Shown here: piece after piece, positions 1-9,582 of the stretch | Numbering within the stretch: the stretch's first letter is position 1 | Layout of the letters: each line of letters opens with the position of its first letter | Source of the DNA: Mycobacterium botniense | GTDB lineage: Bacteria > Actinomycetota > Actinomycetes > Mycobacteriales > Mycobacteriaceae | NCBI RefSeq assembly: GCF_010723305.1 | Contig: NZ_BLKW01000002.1 | Span: forward strand, 558,001 to 622,000 | Reading direction: 5' to 3' | Length of the DNA: 64,000 nucleotides | The notes under the pieces: generated by a model | Database searches by the model: none | Told to the model about the DNA's origin: nothing | What the model saw: only the letters and a program-made list of their open reading frames with translations | Made by a program: the position numbers and the translations under genes

Positions 1-2547
1 CACCATGCGGGTCACCGCCGCGACGAACGACTCCGGCAAGTCATCGACCACCACCGCGGTCACCCGATTCAGCGGCGAGTCCACACTCCACAACGACCGC
101 CGCAGCAACCGCTGGGCTTTCTGCACGATCGGGTGCCCGAGATGCACATATACCAGATCGCCGCGGCCCTCGGCCGCGGTGGGGTCAAACGTGATCGGGC
201 GCAGCACACCGGGTTTCAGGCGGGTGTCCAAGCCTTTGAGGGCGTCGTGCCAACCCGGGCTCAGCGTCGGCACCTCGAACACCTCGGCGTCACTGCGTTC
301 GTCACCGATCGGGATCAGCGGGGGCTGGTGGTTGATCCGCAGCGCGGTGTCCACGACTCGCCGCAGATTACCCGGCTCCAGATGCAACTCGGCCCGGGAG
401 GTGCCAAAGCCCTGCTCCAGCTGGGTGAGCCGGGCATTGAGCTCCACCCCACCCGCCAATGCGGTGTTGATCACCTCGTTGGCGTCGACGCGTTTCGCCG
501 TGCGTTTGACTGGTTTCCCGCGGGTGAAGTGGTGCTGGATCTCCTCGCCGATCACCTGGTTCACCGAGCCGAGATCCTGTTCGACCTGCGCCACCTTTTT
601 GGCGATGCGGGCCATGAAGCCGGCGTCGGCCCCATACGTCGACGATTTCTCGTCGGGCACGAAGTGAAACACTTCCGGCTCGTGGGTTTGCCCCCAGCGG
701 TCGATGCGGCCGATCCGCTGCTCCAGCCGCGACGGGTTGAACGGGATGTCGAAGTTCACCAGCCGGTGGCAGTGGGTCTGCAGGTCGATGCCTTCGCCGG
801 CGGCGTCGGTGGCCAGCAGCACCCGCACCGGCTCCGTCGCCGGGTCTGTGGTGAACTGGGCGCGGATGTATTCGCGCTCCTCGGTCGGCGTCGAGCCTTG
901 GATGACCGCCAGCCGCTCGGCGTAGCCGCGTTGAGTCAGCACTCGTTCGAGCCAGTCGACGGTGTGGGCGTATTCGGTGAACACGACAACCCGCTCGTTG
1001 GACCAGAAGCTGGTGTCGATGCGGCACACCCCGTCGAGAAAACCGATCAGCGCCTCCAGCTTCGAGTCCGGGCGGCTTTCAAAGCTCAGTCCCCACTCGG
1101 CCAGCTTTTCCAGCTGCCCCGGCCCGGCGGCACTGAGCGGATCGGAGCCCTTCGACTCACGCAGCCGCTGCGCCTCGTCCTGGTCCCACAGCCCCTCTTC
1201 CTCATCGGCCTGACCTTCGCCGAAGATCTCGTCGTAGTCGTCATCGCTCAGCCCGCGGCCCGCCTTAGCGCTCAGGTAGTGGCTCAGCGTCATCCCGAAC
1301 GCGAAAGGGCTGGACAGGAAGCGCTTCTTGAGCAGCATTGTGACGATGTCGCCGCCGGGCTTGGCGCCGTTGCGTTTGGCGCTTGTGGTGACGATCTCGT
1401 CGAGCAGGGCGAACATTTGCTGCTCGTCATCGCCGGGGGTGAAGGGCAGGATTTTGACCCGGCGTTCCTTGAATCCCTTGGCTTTGAGGTCCCTCTTGAG
1501 CCGGCGGACGGTGACGTCCTTGAGTGCGGTGGAGTCCAACATCGCGCCGCGGGAGAACCGGCACGGGTCGATCATCTCCATCAGCGCGGTGAACGACTCC
1601 GGGTGCCCATTGTGGGGGGTCGCGCTCAGGAAGAGGCGGTGCTCGCATTTGTCGGCGAGCTGGCGGACGGCGATGGTGCGCTGGGTGTCCACCGCGTAGC
1701 CGCGGCCGCTGGCGATTGCCGATGGGCTTGACGGCGCGACGTGGTGGGCCTCGTCGACGATCAGCACGTCGAATGCGAACCGCTTGCCCGACTTCGGGTT
1801 TGAGGTTTGTGCGTACACGTCGCGCAGCAGCCGTTGCGCGCGCACCTGCGGTAGCCACGCCATGCTGACGATCACCCGCGGGTAGAGCAGGAACGGGTTG
1901 GCGTGCAGGCCGTGGCTGCGGCGTACCTGGGCCATCAGCTCACTGTTGACGATGGTGAACTGCAGGCCGAACTTGTCGCGCATCTCGTCTTGCCATTTCA
2001 GCGCCAGGCTGGGCGGGCACACGATCACCGCCGTGCGTGCCCGGTGCCGTAAGAGCAGCTCTTGAAGGACGAGTCCGGCCTCGATGGTTTTGCCCAGCCC
2101 CACGTCGTCGGCCAGCAACAGGTTTGCCCGCGGGCTGGCCAGTGCGCGGCGCAGCGGTTCGAGCTGGTAGGCCTCCACCGTGACACCCGACCAGAACGGC
2201 GCCTGGTAGCGGTTCGGGTCGGCCGAGGTCACCGCGCCCCAGCGCATGGCGTCGATGAACCCCGCCAGCGTGACCGGGTCATCGAAGCCCTCCGGGTAGA
2301 TCAGCTCGGGCGGCCCGGCCGCCGGGGTGACGGTGTGGCCGACTTCCAGCTCCCAGATCACCGACAGCTGCTCGCCCAGCCGGTCCTCGTCGAGGGATTG
2401 CAGCTCAACCACGTGGTTCAGCTGCGCGGTAGCCTCGTCGGCCGGGCTGCGGGGCAGGCCCTGCGCCTGAACGTTCGCGACCGCCCACCTGGACCCGCGA
2501 ACCTCGACAACCTGGCCGGGTTCGGGAGGAGAAATCGCCACGGACAC
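1..2547 (-). CDS. drmD: DISARM-type SNF2-like helicase DrmD, 3' end beyond window
   Basis: SNF2-family superfamily 2 helicase, 849 codons visible with no stop up to the window edge. The N-terminal 130 residues hold a small domain (reading PEPGQVVEVRGSRW near residue 6). Walker A DVGLGKT lies near residue 150, the DEAH box (VDEAHH) near 265, SATPHNG in motif III, and motif VI QRIGRIDRWGQ near 610. The layout and N-terminal wording fit DrmD, the first gene of class 1 DISARM (drmD-drmMI-drmA-drmB-drmC), an anti-phage system combining DNA methylation with restriction of incoming DNA. The GTG at 2547 is chosen because AGGG lies about 10 nt upstream; GTG 2541 is an alternative. Transcription runs leftward, so the rest of the system would lie outside this window. 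The helicase class is certain; the DrmD label is by recognition. Confidence 0.8.
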   Translation of the reverse strand, partial: MSVAISPPEPGQVVEVRGSRWAVANVQAQGLPRSPADEATAQLNHVVELQSLDEDRLGEQLSVIWELEVGHTVTPAAGPPELIYPEGFDDPVTLAGFIDAMRWGAVTSADPNRYQAPFWSGVTVEAYQLEPLRRALASPRANLLLADDVGLGKTIEAGLVLQELLLRHRARTAVIVCPPSLALKWQDEMRDKFGLQFTIVNSELMAQVRRSHGLHANPFLLYPRVIVSMAWLPQVRAQRLLRDVYAQTSNPKSGKRFAFDVLIVDEAHHVAPSSPSAIASGRGYAVDTQRTIAVRQLADKCEHRLFLSATPHNGHPESFTALMEMIDPCRFSRGAMLDSTALKDVTVRRLKRDLKAKGFKERRVKILPFTPGDDEQQMFALLDEIVTTSAKRNGAKPGGDIVTMLLKKRFLSSPFAFGMTLSHYLSAKAGRGLSDDDYDEIFGEGQADEEEGLWDQDEAQRLRESKGSDPLSAAGPGQLEKLAEWGLSFESRPDSKLEALIGFLDGVCRIDTSFWSNERVVVFTEYAHTVDWLERVLTQRGYAERLAVIQGSTPTEEREYIRAQFTTDPATEPVRVLLATDAAGEGIDLQTHCHRLVNFDIPFNPSRLEQRIGRIDRWGQTHEPEVFHFVPDEKSSTYGADAGFMARIAKKVAQVEQDLGSVNQVIGEEIQHHFTRGKPVKRTAKRVDANEVINTALAGGVELNARLTQLEQGFGTSRAELHLEPGNLRRVVDTALRINHQPPLIPIGDERSDAEVFEVPTLSPGWHDALKGLDTRLKPGVLRPITFDPTAAEGRGDLVYVHLGHPIVQKAQRLLRRSLWSVDSPLNRVTAVVVDDLPESFVAAVTRMV

Positions 2548-2808
2548 TGCTATATCACCCTGCGCATCGGCCTCACGCGGACACTATCGCACCGGCCGGT
2601 GACTATGGGCGGATTTTGAGGCATGAGGCAGACGCCCGCCGGTGCACGCCATCCGACGCGGGCTATGCAAACGCGACTGCCTGGGATGACCGCTTCGATG
2701 AGAACATCCGAGAACCCCACGCCGGCCGCCGGTATGGCCCGGGTAGCGGACGACGACGAGCACCCCAGGTATACGCAATTCGTGACGCCCAGCTGACATA
2801 ATTGCGGC

Positions 2809-4020
2809 GTGACGCAAGCGGGACCGGCCTGGACCGCGCGGACGGAAGCCGAACTGCGGGCAGCGCTAGACAACGGTCTTACCGAAAGCCATTACCTTGA
2901 CTTCAAGCGCGAACTGCCCCGCACCGATTCAGCGAACAGAAACCTCGCGATTGACATCGCCTCGCTGGCAGTGGACGGAGGCATACTCATCATCGGCGTG
3001 GACGACGCTACGTCGCCACCCTCGCTCACACCGATAGACCTGACCAACTTGGCCGAGCGGGTCACCCAGGTTGCGCTGACCCGACCGGATGAAGGTGTGC
3101 CAGTGCGAACCTTCCCGATCGAATCAGCCAGTCAACCGCAACTCGGGTATCTGCTGATCCACGTGCCCGCATCACCGCGTGCTCCGCACATGGTGGACGG
3201 TCGGTATTACGGCCGCGCCGACAAGACGAACCGCATTTTGTCCAACGCCGAAGTTGTTCGGCTCCATGCACTCCAGCACGCGGCGCAGCGTGACGTCCTT
3301 GCGGATGCGCGCAACGCCCTGAAGGCTCTTCTTGGGGACACACCCGACCCGCCGCCCATGTTGCTGCTTCTTGCTGAGCCGACAGGCGCTCACCACGACC
3401 CGCTAGTCGCCCTGACAGGATCACAATCGTTTCAGCAAACGGTGCGAGAGCTCATAGGGGCAGCGGTGATAGCCGAACACCAGCAGTTCTCACCCAGTCT
3501 TCGATCGCCAGCGCAAGTCATCCGCCGCGCTGGCGCTGTAGCAGCAACCACGGAATTCCATGAGGGCGAACCATTCCCGGGGAGCGAGCACACCGCGGAA
3601 GTTCGCCTTTATGAATCGGGCGAAATCGTCGTCGCCTCCCGTAGAGCGGTGGTGTTTCCTAACTCCGTCGACGAGCCGCAAGCCTTTGAGCCGTTGATCA
3701 TTGGGCACACTGACCTCCTTGCCCGCTTAGCTGCGCTTGTTTCGGAGCGATATGGTTTTGGCGGTTCTTGGCGGTTTGGATTAATCGTCACTGGGCTGCG
3801 TGGCGCCATCTCGTACACGCTCGCGACTCAGCCCTTCTCCGATCGAGTTCCGGTGTTTACCGACCCCGTCTACGAAAGAGCGACGATCGCATCGCTTCTG
3901 GAACTCGCACAGTCACCCCAGGTGGTGGTTAATCGACTCGTGGGCAGCCTGCTGCGCAGTTTGGGTAGTCATGAGCGTTGGCCTTGGCTCGGACAGCCTT
4001 CGTCTAGCGGACAGGAGTAG
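2809..4020 (+). CDS. AlbA_2/Schlafen-like putative DNA-binding protein
   Basis: A 403-residue protein starting at GTG. The N-terminal 150 residues look like an AlbA_2 (Schlafen-type) domain: an ESHYLDFKRELP motif near residue 26, then a helix (NLAIDIASLAV), a glycine-rich DGGILIIGVDD strand, and HMVDGRYYGRADKTNR near 135-150. The C-terminal 250 residues are not recognised. AlbA_2 domains occur in nucleic-acid-binding regulators and in many defence proteins; the exact activity here is unknown. The gene is divergent from drmD and followed after 27 nt by the DUF4238 gene, so the two probably form an operon. Codon use is less GC-biased than in the flanking helicases, which suits acquired DNA. Confidence 0.65.
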   Translation: MTQAGPAWTARTEAELRAALDNGLTESHYLDFKRELPRTDSANRNLAIDIASLAVDGGILIIGVDDATSPPSLTPIDLTNLAERVTQVALTRPDEGVPVRTFPIESASQPQLGYLLIHVPASPRAPHMVDGRYYGRADKTNRILSNAEVVRLHALQHAAQRDVLADARNALKALLGDTPDPPPMLLLLAEPTGAHHDPLVALTGSQSFQQTVRELIGAAVIAEHQQFSPSLRSPAQVIRRAGAVAATTEFHEGEPFPGSEHTAEVRLYESGEIVVASRRAVVFPNSVDEPQAFEPLIIGHTDLLARLAALVSERYGFGGSWRFGLIVTGLRGAISYTLATQPFSDRVPVFTDPVYERATIASLLELAQSPQVVVNRLVGSLLRSLGSHERWPWLGQPSSSGQE

Positions 4021-4047
4021 CGAGCACGAGCCGGTAACCTGGGGTCT

Positions 4048-4941
4048 ATGGCCCAGATCTCCCGCGCTCACCACACGGTGCCGCGGTTTTACTTGAGCGG
4101 CTTCGCAGACGACCGGCAATTCGTCGGAGTCGTCCGGCTCCCTGGGAACGCCCGCTATCGGCAGTCCGTCGGGAAGGTGTCGGTGATCAACGATTTCTAC
4201 ACCGTCAACAGCGCAGCCGAAAGGGACGTGATTGAGAAGCTCATCGCCGATCAGATCGAGGCGCCCGCCGCTGAGATCTTCCGGAAGGTGCTGGTTGACC
4301 AGGTCTGGCCGCTCGATGAGGCGGAGCGCGCCATCCTAGCGACCTTTCTTGCCCTGCAGCACGCTCGGGGATCGAATAAGCGCAGGGCGCTTGACGAGAT
4401 TGCGAAGACTATCGCAAATACGTTGGGTGACAGCAGTGGATTCGATATTTCAGCGGTGGATTGGCCGGAAAAGCTTAAGGCCGCCCATATCACGTCGATG
4501 CTCGATTTCGGTCAAACTGGGCCGTGCTTCTATCTGCGTCCTTGGACGTTGATTCGCTTCAATCGCAAACGCCTTCTCACCTGCGATACGCCTATCAGTC
4601 TGCATCCGTTTCCAAATGCGCCGGCTGGGTCGGCGGTGGGGACCGGCACGGCGTGGCGCATCACCTTTCCGATGTCTCGCACGACCGGGCTGGCGATGCT
4701 CGGTCATCTCATAGGAAGCGAGGCAGAGGCTGCAGAGATAGCGTCCGGACGCCTCGACTCCGTCGAGCGAGGCACAGCAGCCTTAGCAAAAGACTTCAAC
4801 GACGCGACGCTGCACAATGCACGCGAATGTGTTTATCACCACCCAGAAGATGGCGGCCTGGTTCCAACTCAACTACCAGAGCCGCGGGCGAATGAAATCG
4901 TGACTGGGCACCCGGCCGTGACTCAGCAGCGACCTCTTTAG
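4048..4941 (+). CDS. DUF4238-family protein
   Basis: A 297-residue protein that opens with the DUF4238 signature: an HHTVPRFYLSGF motif at residues 8-19, then a block reading VSVINDFYTVNS near 49-60. No catalytic motif, membrane segment or signal peptide is visible. DUF4238 proteins are uncharacterised but recur in defence-rich accessory regions (general knowledge). It follows the AlbA_2 gene by 27 nt on the same strand and converges on the PLD-helicase gene with only 29 nt between stop codons. The tight pairing suggests the two plus-strand genes act together; that is inference. Confidence 0.65.
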   Translation: MAQISRAHHTVPRFYLSGFADDRQFVGVVRLPGNARYRQSVGKVSVINDFYTVNSAAERDVIEKLIADQIEAPAAEIFRKVLVDQVWPLDEAERAILATFLALQHARGSNKRRALDEIAKTIANTLGDSSGFDISAVDWPEKLKAAHITSMLDFGQTGPCFYLRPWTLIRFNRKRLLTCDTPISLHPFPNAPAGSAVGTGTAWRITFPMSRTTGLAMLGHLIGSEAEAAEIASGRLDSVERGTAALAKDFNDATLHNARECVYHHPEDGGLVPTQLPEPRANEIVTGHPAVTQQRPL

Positions 4942-4970
4942 CTGGCCGACACGGTCGCTGAATCACGACC

Positions 4971-7900
4971 TCACGCCGCCGCGGCACGCGAGGCCATAAA
5001 CACCTCGGTCGGCATCGGTCGCTGCAGCCGCCAGGTGATCGCCATCGGCCGGTCGCCCTCGTGGGAGACGTAGTGGACCGGCCCGAGGAACACATACGGG
5101 GCGGTGCCGAGGGCGTTGGTCTTGGTTTCCCGAACGAACAGCAGAATGTGTGAGCCGCGTTCGCGGTGGTGGATATAGCGCTGCCCGGTCGGCGAAGCCG
5201 CCGAGGTGGTCGATTGCGATTCCCAATGGAAAAGCTCTGCGCTGAGCGCGAAGTCACGGTACATCGTCGTCGGCGAGTAGTCGGTTTCGGTCTTTTTCAG
5301 CGTGACCAGAAACGCGTCGGTGTTGATCGCGTCGCACCACAGCACACCTTCCCGAAAGGTGCTCGGTCGCCGCCGCGATGCCACACCAAGGGCGGCGAGG
5401 ATTTCTTCTCGGGAGTAGCTGGCGTGCACCGCCAGTGGCACATCGCTGAGTGCCGGGATCAACTCACCCAGCGGTTGGGTGCTGCGCCGCGCCGCGTCGA
5501 AGGCGATGTCGATCACCTGGCGCATCTCGTCGAGCACCGGTTCATCGCCGATCGCGGCCAGCGCGTCTGCGGCGCTGGTGAATTCGCCACCGTCGGGAAA
5601 CAGCGAATAAAACAGCATCTCGGCCAGCCGTTGCTCGGTCGGGCTCTGAGCCGACATCTCACCATTGAAGATGGCCCGATAGCCGGTGTGACGCTGCCGA
5701 TCATCGACGTGGGCGAGCGCGCGGACCCGGTTGACCAGTTCACGTTCACGCGGCCCAGGCTGGACGGGCAGCTTGCCGGCGTCGCGGCACAGCGTGGTCC
5801 ATGAGCGACCCGAGCGCAGCACATCCTCCAAGCCGCGACCAGAGGCGTCGAGATAGGAGGCGAGGTCATTATTGGGATGATCCCGGATCTCCGAGACCAA
5901 CGCCGCCCAGCGCGGCTGGACTTGCTGGCGGACGTTTTCTAGCACCAGATCCCGCGCTATCGGGTCGAGCACAATCTGGCTACCCGAGGGCAGGAAGGGA
6001 AAACCCTGCTGCAGCTGGTGGACCAAAGCCGTGCGGCTAAGCCCCGTCAACGCACGGAAACGCTGATCGAACCGGAACTCGCGGCGTTGATTCCCAACGA
6101 AATCCATGGCGGTCAGCACGGTTTTGCCCGGTGTCAACCGCAGGCCGCGGCCGAGTTGTTGGAGGAACACGGTGGCGCTTTCGGTCGGGCGCAAAAACAG
6201 CACCGTGTCCACCTCGGGGATGTCCAGGCCTTCATTGAACAGGTCGACGGCGAACACGATGTTGATTTCCCTGTTGCGCAACGCGGTCAGCGCCGACTGG
6301 CGTTCGCTGCCCGGAGTTTCGGCGGAGATCGCACGCGCCGGAACACCCGCGGCGACAAACCGATCCGCCATGTAGCGGGCATGCTCGATGCTCACACAAA
6401 AACCCAGGGCACGCATCGCCGCCACATCAGCCACCTTGTCGCGCAGCTCCTTGAGCACGATGCGGGTACGCGCGTCATTGCCGGTATACAGACTGCTCAG
6501 CGCAGCCACGTCGTATCCACCACGTTTCCACTGCAATCCGCCCAAATCGACCCCGTCGTGAATACCGAAATAGTGAAACGGGCACAACAGGTTTTGTTCC
6601 AGCGCCTCCCACAGCCGCAGCTCCGCGGCAACCCGACCGCCGAAGAACTCCCGCACGTCGACGCCGTCACCGCGCTCCGGTGTTGCGGTCAGCCCCAGCA
6701 GTTCGATGGGTTGCACATGGTTGAGCAGCCGCCGATAGGTGGCGGCCTCGGCGTGGTGGAACTCGTCGATCACCACCACGTCGAAGTGGCTGGGGTCGAT
6801 GGTGGCGAGCCGTTGGGCCGATAGCGATTGGATGCTGGCGAACACGTGGCGCCACCGGGTCGGCCGGTCCCCGCCGACCAGCAGTTCGCCGAAAGCCGGA
6901 TCGGTCAACACCTCCTGATACAGCCGTCGCGCCTGGGTGAGGATCTCCTTGCGGTGAGCCACGAACAGCAACGTCAAGTCGCGGCCGTGCACCTCGCGGA
7001 CCAGCCGCCGATAGTCCAGCGCCGCGATGACGGTCTTGCCTGTGCCGGTGGCTGCCACGATCAGGTTGCGGTGCCGATCATGCAGCACGCGTTCCGCGTC
7101 GAGCTCTTCGAGCATCTCGGCCTGAAATGCCTTGGGCTGCACCTCCAGCCCCGATAGTGTGACCGTGAGCCGGTCACGCTGTCGCCCGCCTGCGGCAATG
7201 TCGAGCGCCGCACGCAGCCGCTCCCCGTCAGCCGACGGTTGGTAGGGCTCGAATTCGCGGTTTTCCCAATAGGACTCGAATGTCGCCCGGAACTTCTCCA
7301 GCAAATGTGGAGTCGAAACCGCCGAGAGCCGCACGTTCCACTCCAGCCCGTCCACCAACGCCGCATGCGACAGGTTGCTCGACCCCACATAGGCGGTGTG
7401 AAAACCGGTGTTGCGCCGCAACAACCACGCCTTGGCGTGCAAGCGGGTGCGCTCGATTTCGTAGTTGACCCGCACCTGCGCGCCGAACTCCTGCACCAAC
7501 GCGTCGAGTGCGCGGGCGTCGGTGGCCCCCAGATAGGTCGTGGTGATGACCCGCAGCGGCACCGCACGCACCCGCAGCTCGCGCAGTTCGTCTTCCAGCA
7601 GCCGCAGGCCCTGCCACTTCACGAAGGCGCACAACAAATCCACCTGATCGGCGCTGACCAGTTCAGCGCGCAGCTCGGCAGCCAGCGTGGGCTCGTTGTG
7701 CGCCGCGGTCAATAGCGCCGTATCTGATAACGGTGTCGCAGGCCGGGGTAACCGGGCCGCACCCAGCCGGTGGGCGGCCTGGATCTGCTCGAGACGCTCA
7801 ATGGTGCCGGGCTCGCGTTGATACAGCCCCTCAGCCATCGCGTCGGGGTCAGGGAGCGCGGCCAACACTCGGCGCACCAGCTCGGTGCGGGCCTGCGGCG

Positions 7901-8069
7901 TCGCCGCGACGCGCAGCGCGCGTACAATCACCGGCATCAAGTGCCTGGCAATCGTCAACGGCTGCTCGCCCTCATCAACCGGGCCGATCTCGGGGTGCAG
8001 GTCAGGACGCGCGGCCAGCGCCTGGTGCAGCCGCTCAGTCAGCAGTGACTCGTAGAGACCTTCCTGCAC
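4971..8069 (-). CDS. PLD-nuclease/SF2 helicase/DUF3427 fusion protein
   Basis: A 1032-residue three-part protein. Residues about 130-290 form a phospholipase-D-like domain with RLHAKAWLL and YVGSSNLSHAAL (an HxK motif and a downstream SSN). Residues about 330-650 form an SF2 helicase with Walker A ATGTGKT, DEFHH, GLTATPERGDG and QQLGRGLR. The rest matches the DUF3427 region that follows this class of helicase. A single HxK half-site suggests that the PLD part dimerises to make a nuclease. Such fusions are thought to act in defence against foreign DNA; no reaction is shown here. The start is GTG at 8069 with no strong ribosome site. It converges on the DUF4238 gene. Confidence 0.8.
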   Translation of the reverse strand: MQEGLYESLLTERLHQALAARPDLHPEIGPVDEGEQPLTIARHLMPVIVRALRVAATPQARTELVRRVLAALPDPDAMAEGLYQREPGTIERLEQIQAAHRLGAARLPRPATPLSDTALLTAAHNEPTLAAELRAELVSADQVDLLCAFVKWQGLRLLEDELRELRVRAVPLRVITTTYLGATDARALDALVQEFGAQVRVNYEIERTRLHAKAWLLRRNTGFHTAYVGSSNLSHAALVDGLEWNVRLSAVSTPHLLEKFRATFESYWENREFEPYQPSADGERLRAALDIAAGGRQRDRLTVTLSGLEVQPKAFQAEMLEELDAERVLHDRHRNLIVAATGTGKTVIAALDYRRLVREVHGRDLTLLFVAHRKEILTQARRLYQEVLTDPAFGELLVGGDRPTRWRHVFASIQSLSAQRLATIDPSHFDVVVIDEFHHAEAATYRRLLNHVQPIELLGLTATPERGDGVDVREFFGGRVAAELRLWEALEQNLLCPFHYFGIHDGVDLGGLQWKRGGYDVAALSSLYTGNDARTRIVLKELRDKVADVAAMRALGFCVSIEHARYMADRFVAAGVPARAISAETPGSERQSALTALRNREINIVFAVDLFNEGLDIPEVDTVLFLRPTESATVFLQQLGRGLRLTPGKTVLTAMDFVGNQRREFRFDQRFRALTGLSRTALVHQLQQGFPFLPSGSQIVLDPIARDLVLENVRQQVQPRWAALVSEIRDHPNNDLASYLDASGRGLEDVLRSGRSWTTLCRDAGKLPVQPGPRERELVNRVRALAHVDDRQRHTGYRAIFNGEMSAQSPTEQRLAEMLFYSLFPDGGEFTSAADALAAIGDEPVLDEMRQVIDIAFDAARRSTQPLGELIPALSDVPLAVHASYSREEILAALGVASRRRPSTFREGVLWCDAINTDAFLVTLKKTETDYSPTTMYRDFALSAELFHWESQSTTSAASPTGQRYIHHRERGSHILLFVRETKTNALGTAPYVFLGPVHYVSHEGDRPMAITWRLQRPMPTEVFMASRAAAA

Positions 8070-8498
8070 GCCGGCAGGCTAACGGATAGGTAAGACAAGG
8101 GGAGCCGAAATGGGACGATAACGCTTTCGGCGAAGCCGCAGCCGTCGGTGAACAGCTCTACAGCCAACCGAAGGGCGATCACGGCTGCTTTGGCTGCCGA
8201 GAGCGCCGCTAGCCTGACAGCGCGCCACGACCGTCGGGCTCGAAATCACCCGTTCCTCCGAAGGACCGCTTACGTCTTCGGCGTTGATACTCCCCCACCA
8301 GGCGGATTAGCGGTCGGACTTTGTGCCGGCTTCGGTCGACGACCCCCGGTTCGGGGACGACGGCCCCCTCCTCGGGGTTGGGGATTCAGGGGGCCATTAG
8401 CGGCGGGAGCCGATTCGGCACGTTCGGCCGCATCACGACGCGGCAAGTTACCCACGCCGCCGCCGCCCTTGGGCGGCTGCCGCAGTCAATTTCATGTG
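8070..8498. other. No gene recognised
   Basis: This 429-bp stretch upstream of the PLD-helicase holds only short proline/arginine-rich frames on both strands. None shows a recognisable motif or a good ribosome-binding site. It probably includes the promoter of the helicase gene and degraded accessory DNA. Confidence 0.4.
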
Positions 8499-8993
8499 TT
8501 ATGGCCTTCCGGACTCGCGTGGCTTCGCCGAGGGCCTAGGTCTGCCCGCCGCGTACCCCTTCGCTGGGCGCAAGGGCGGCACATTCGTCGGCGACGGCGC
8601 CCTGGGAACTAAATGGTCAGGATTCGTAACGTGGATAACGCGGCACTTGCGCTTCTCCTTGATCCCCCCGAGGCTAAAGACGTTGCTTGCCCCGTCCACC
8701 AGATCGCCGGTCGGCACGACGAGTAGATGGAAGTCGGGCTTCCACTGCGCGATTCCGACGCAACGCAGCAGCGCCGCTCGCACCAGTTCCGGGCGGTGAT
8801 TCCAGCACTGCAGCAAGAGCCCATCGCCCTGCAGGAGCAGCGCCCCATCGTCAGCGACAGAGGCGATGACCGGGATTATCGGCCCCGGTCTTCGCACCGA
8901 CAATTTGTATTGAATCCAGTGCACCCAATGGCCGGCCCCATAGGTGTGGCACCGGTTGTCGGTGCCGGAGAGGTTCCACCAAATTGCGGACAT
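8499..8993 (-). CDS. Hypothetical protein with a WNHRP motif; member of a small local family
   Basis: A 164-residue frame from ATG 8993. The middle (VADDGALLL, CWNHRPELVRAALL, then WKPDFHLLVVP) aligns with the short gene at 12436-12687 (VAVHEDGCIE, LWHHDPGRLW, RWKLKCP) and with a fragment at 18473. This indicates a shared family that I cannot name. The last 40 residues are proline/arginine-rich and look like read-through past a lost stop. The upstream sequence has no clear ribosome site, and a hairpin/start repeat (9029-9096) lies upstream in another frame. The gene may therefore be rearranged or dead. Confidence 0.4.
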   Translation of the reverse strand: MSAIWWNLSGTDNRCHTYGAGHWVHWIQYKLSVRRPGPIIPVIASVADDGALLLQGDGLLLQCWNHRPELVRAALLRCVGIAQWKPDFHLLVVPTGDLVDGASNVFSLGGIKEKRKCRVIHVTNPDHLVPRAPSPTNVPPLRPAKGYAAGRPRPSAKPRESGRP

Positions 8994-9028
8994 GAAGACT
9001 CCCGACAGATCGGGCCCCCGCAGGAGGC

Positions 9029-9096
9029 GCTCTTGCCGGCACCGGTTGGCGTCGGCCGCTTCGTCATCCGAGCCACCCACGAGCGTGGGGTTGGCG
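9029..9096 (-). repeat. Hairpin-plus-start repeat, copy A
   Basis: A roughly 68-bp sequence that recurs at 12669-12715 (partial) and 37282-37351. Read on the minus strand it is a GC-rich hairpin (ACCC/CACG arms around a CT loop), then GGTGGCTCGG, then an ATG (9067) followed by ACGAAGCGG. The arm-loop-arm core and the ATG context are shared by all three copies. Confidence 0.7.
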
Positions 9097-9438
9097 CGCC
9101 GTCCAGTCGGAGCTTGGCGACGGCGTCTCATGAAGCCAATTCAGGTTAGCGCACCGCTCCGACAACGTGCTCCGGGTTCACACTCGCCGCCATCGGCTTC
9201 GTCACCTACCGCCCGTGGCGCCCTGGCCGCAGCGGCCGTTGAAAAATGCGGACAGCGTCAACGCCCGCCGTCGGCGGTGTTTCGGGTGTGCTGTCCCGTC
9301 GGGTTCAGCACCCCCGCGGTGGCCGACGCCCAGGGCGAACAAGGGTATTTCGATTTTCCGCCTGAGGATTTCGGCTCCCAGCGCCGCAATGCTGGCTGGC
9401 CATTCAGCGGCGCAGTCAAGTGCGACCTCGAGGTCCGC
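9097..9438. other. No gene recognised
   Basis: 342 bp between the repeat and the vapC relic. No frame shows a motif or a plausible start. Probably degraded sequence. Confidence 0.35.
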
Positions 9439-9582
9439 TCAGCCCGTAGAGATCCGAACCGTGTGCCCTCAGCGAGCCGGTCGAACTCCTCTAATCACGC
9501 CGGCGCGCCGCGCCATGCGATACAGCGTGGCCGCGAGCACACAGTCATCAACGTTTCACACGCTGGTGTCAACGACGATCAC
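9439..9582 (-). pseudogene. vapC relic (two internal deletions)
   Basis: The start VIVVDTSV matches the intact VapC at 15225-15623. The next codon is TGA where the intact gene has TGG. The sequence then jumps in frame to NVDDCVLAATLYRMARRAGV, equivalent to NLDDFVLAATLYR in the intact copy, so about 67 codons are missing. A second deletion joins this to EFDRLA and the gene end. All catalytic carboxylates except the first are lost or unsupported. It overlaps the vapB relic by 4 nt as in the intact operon. Confidence 0.75.

Noticed and set aside
133..1731. Long plus-strand open frame opposite drmD
   Set aside because: It mirrors the helicase codons, lacks any motif, and has the leucine/valine/arginine-rich composition of an antisense frame in GC-rich DNA.
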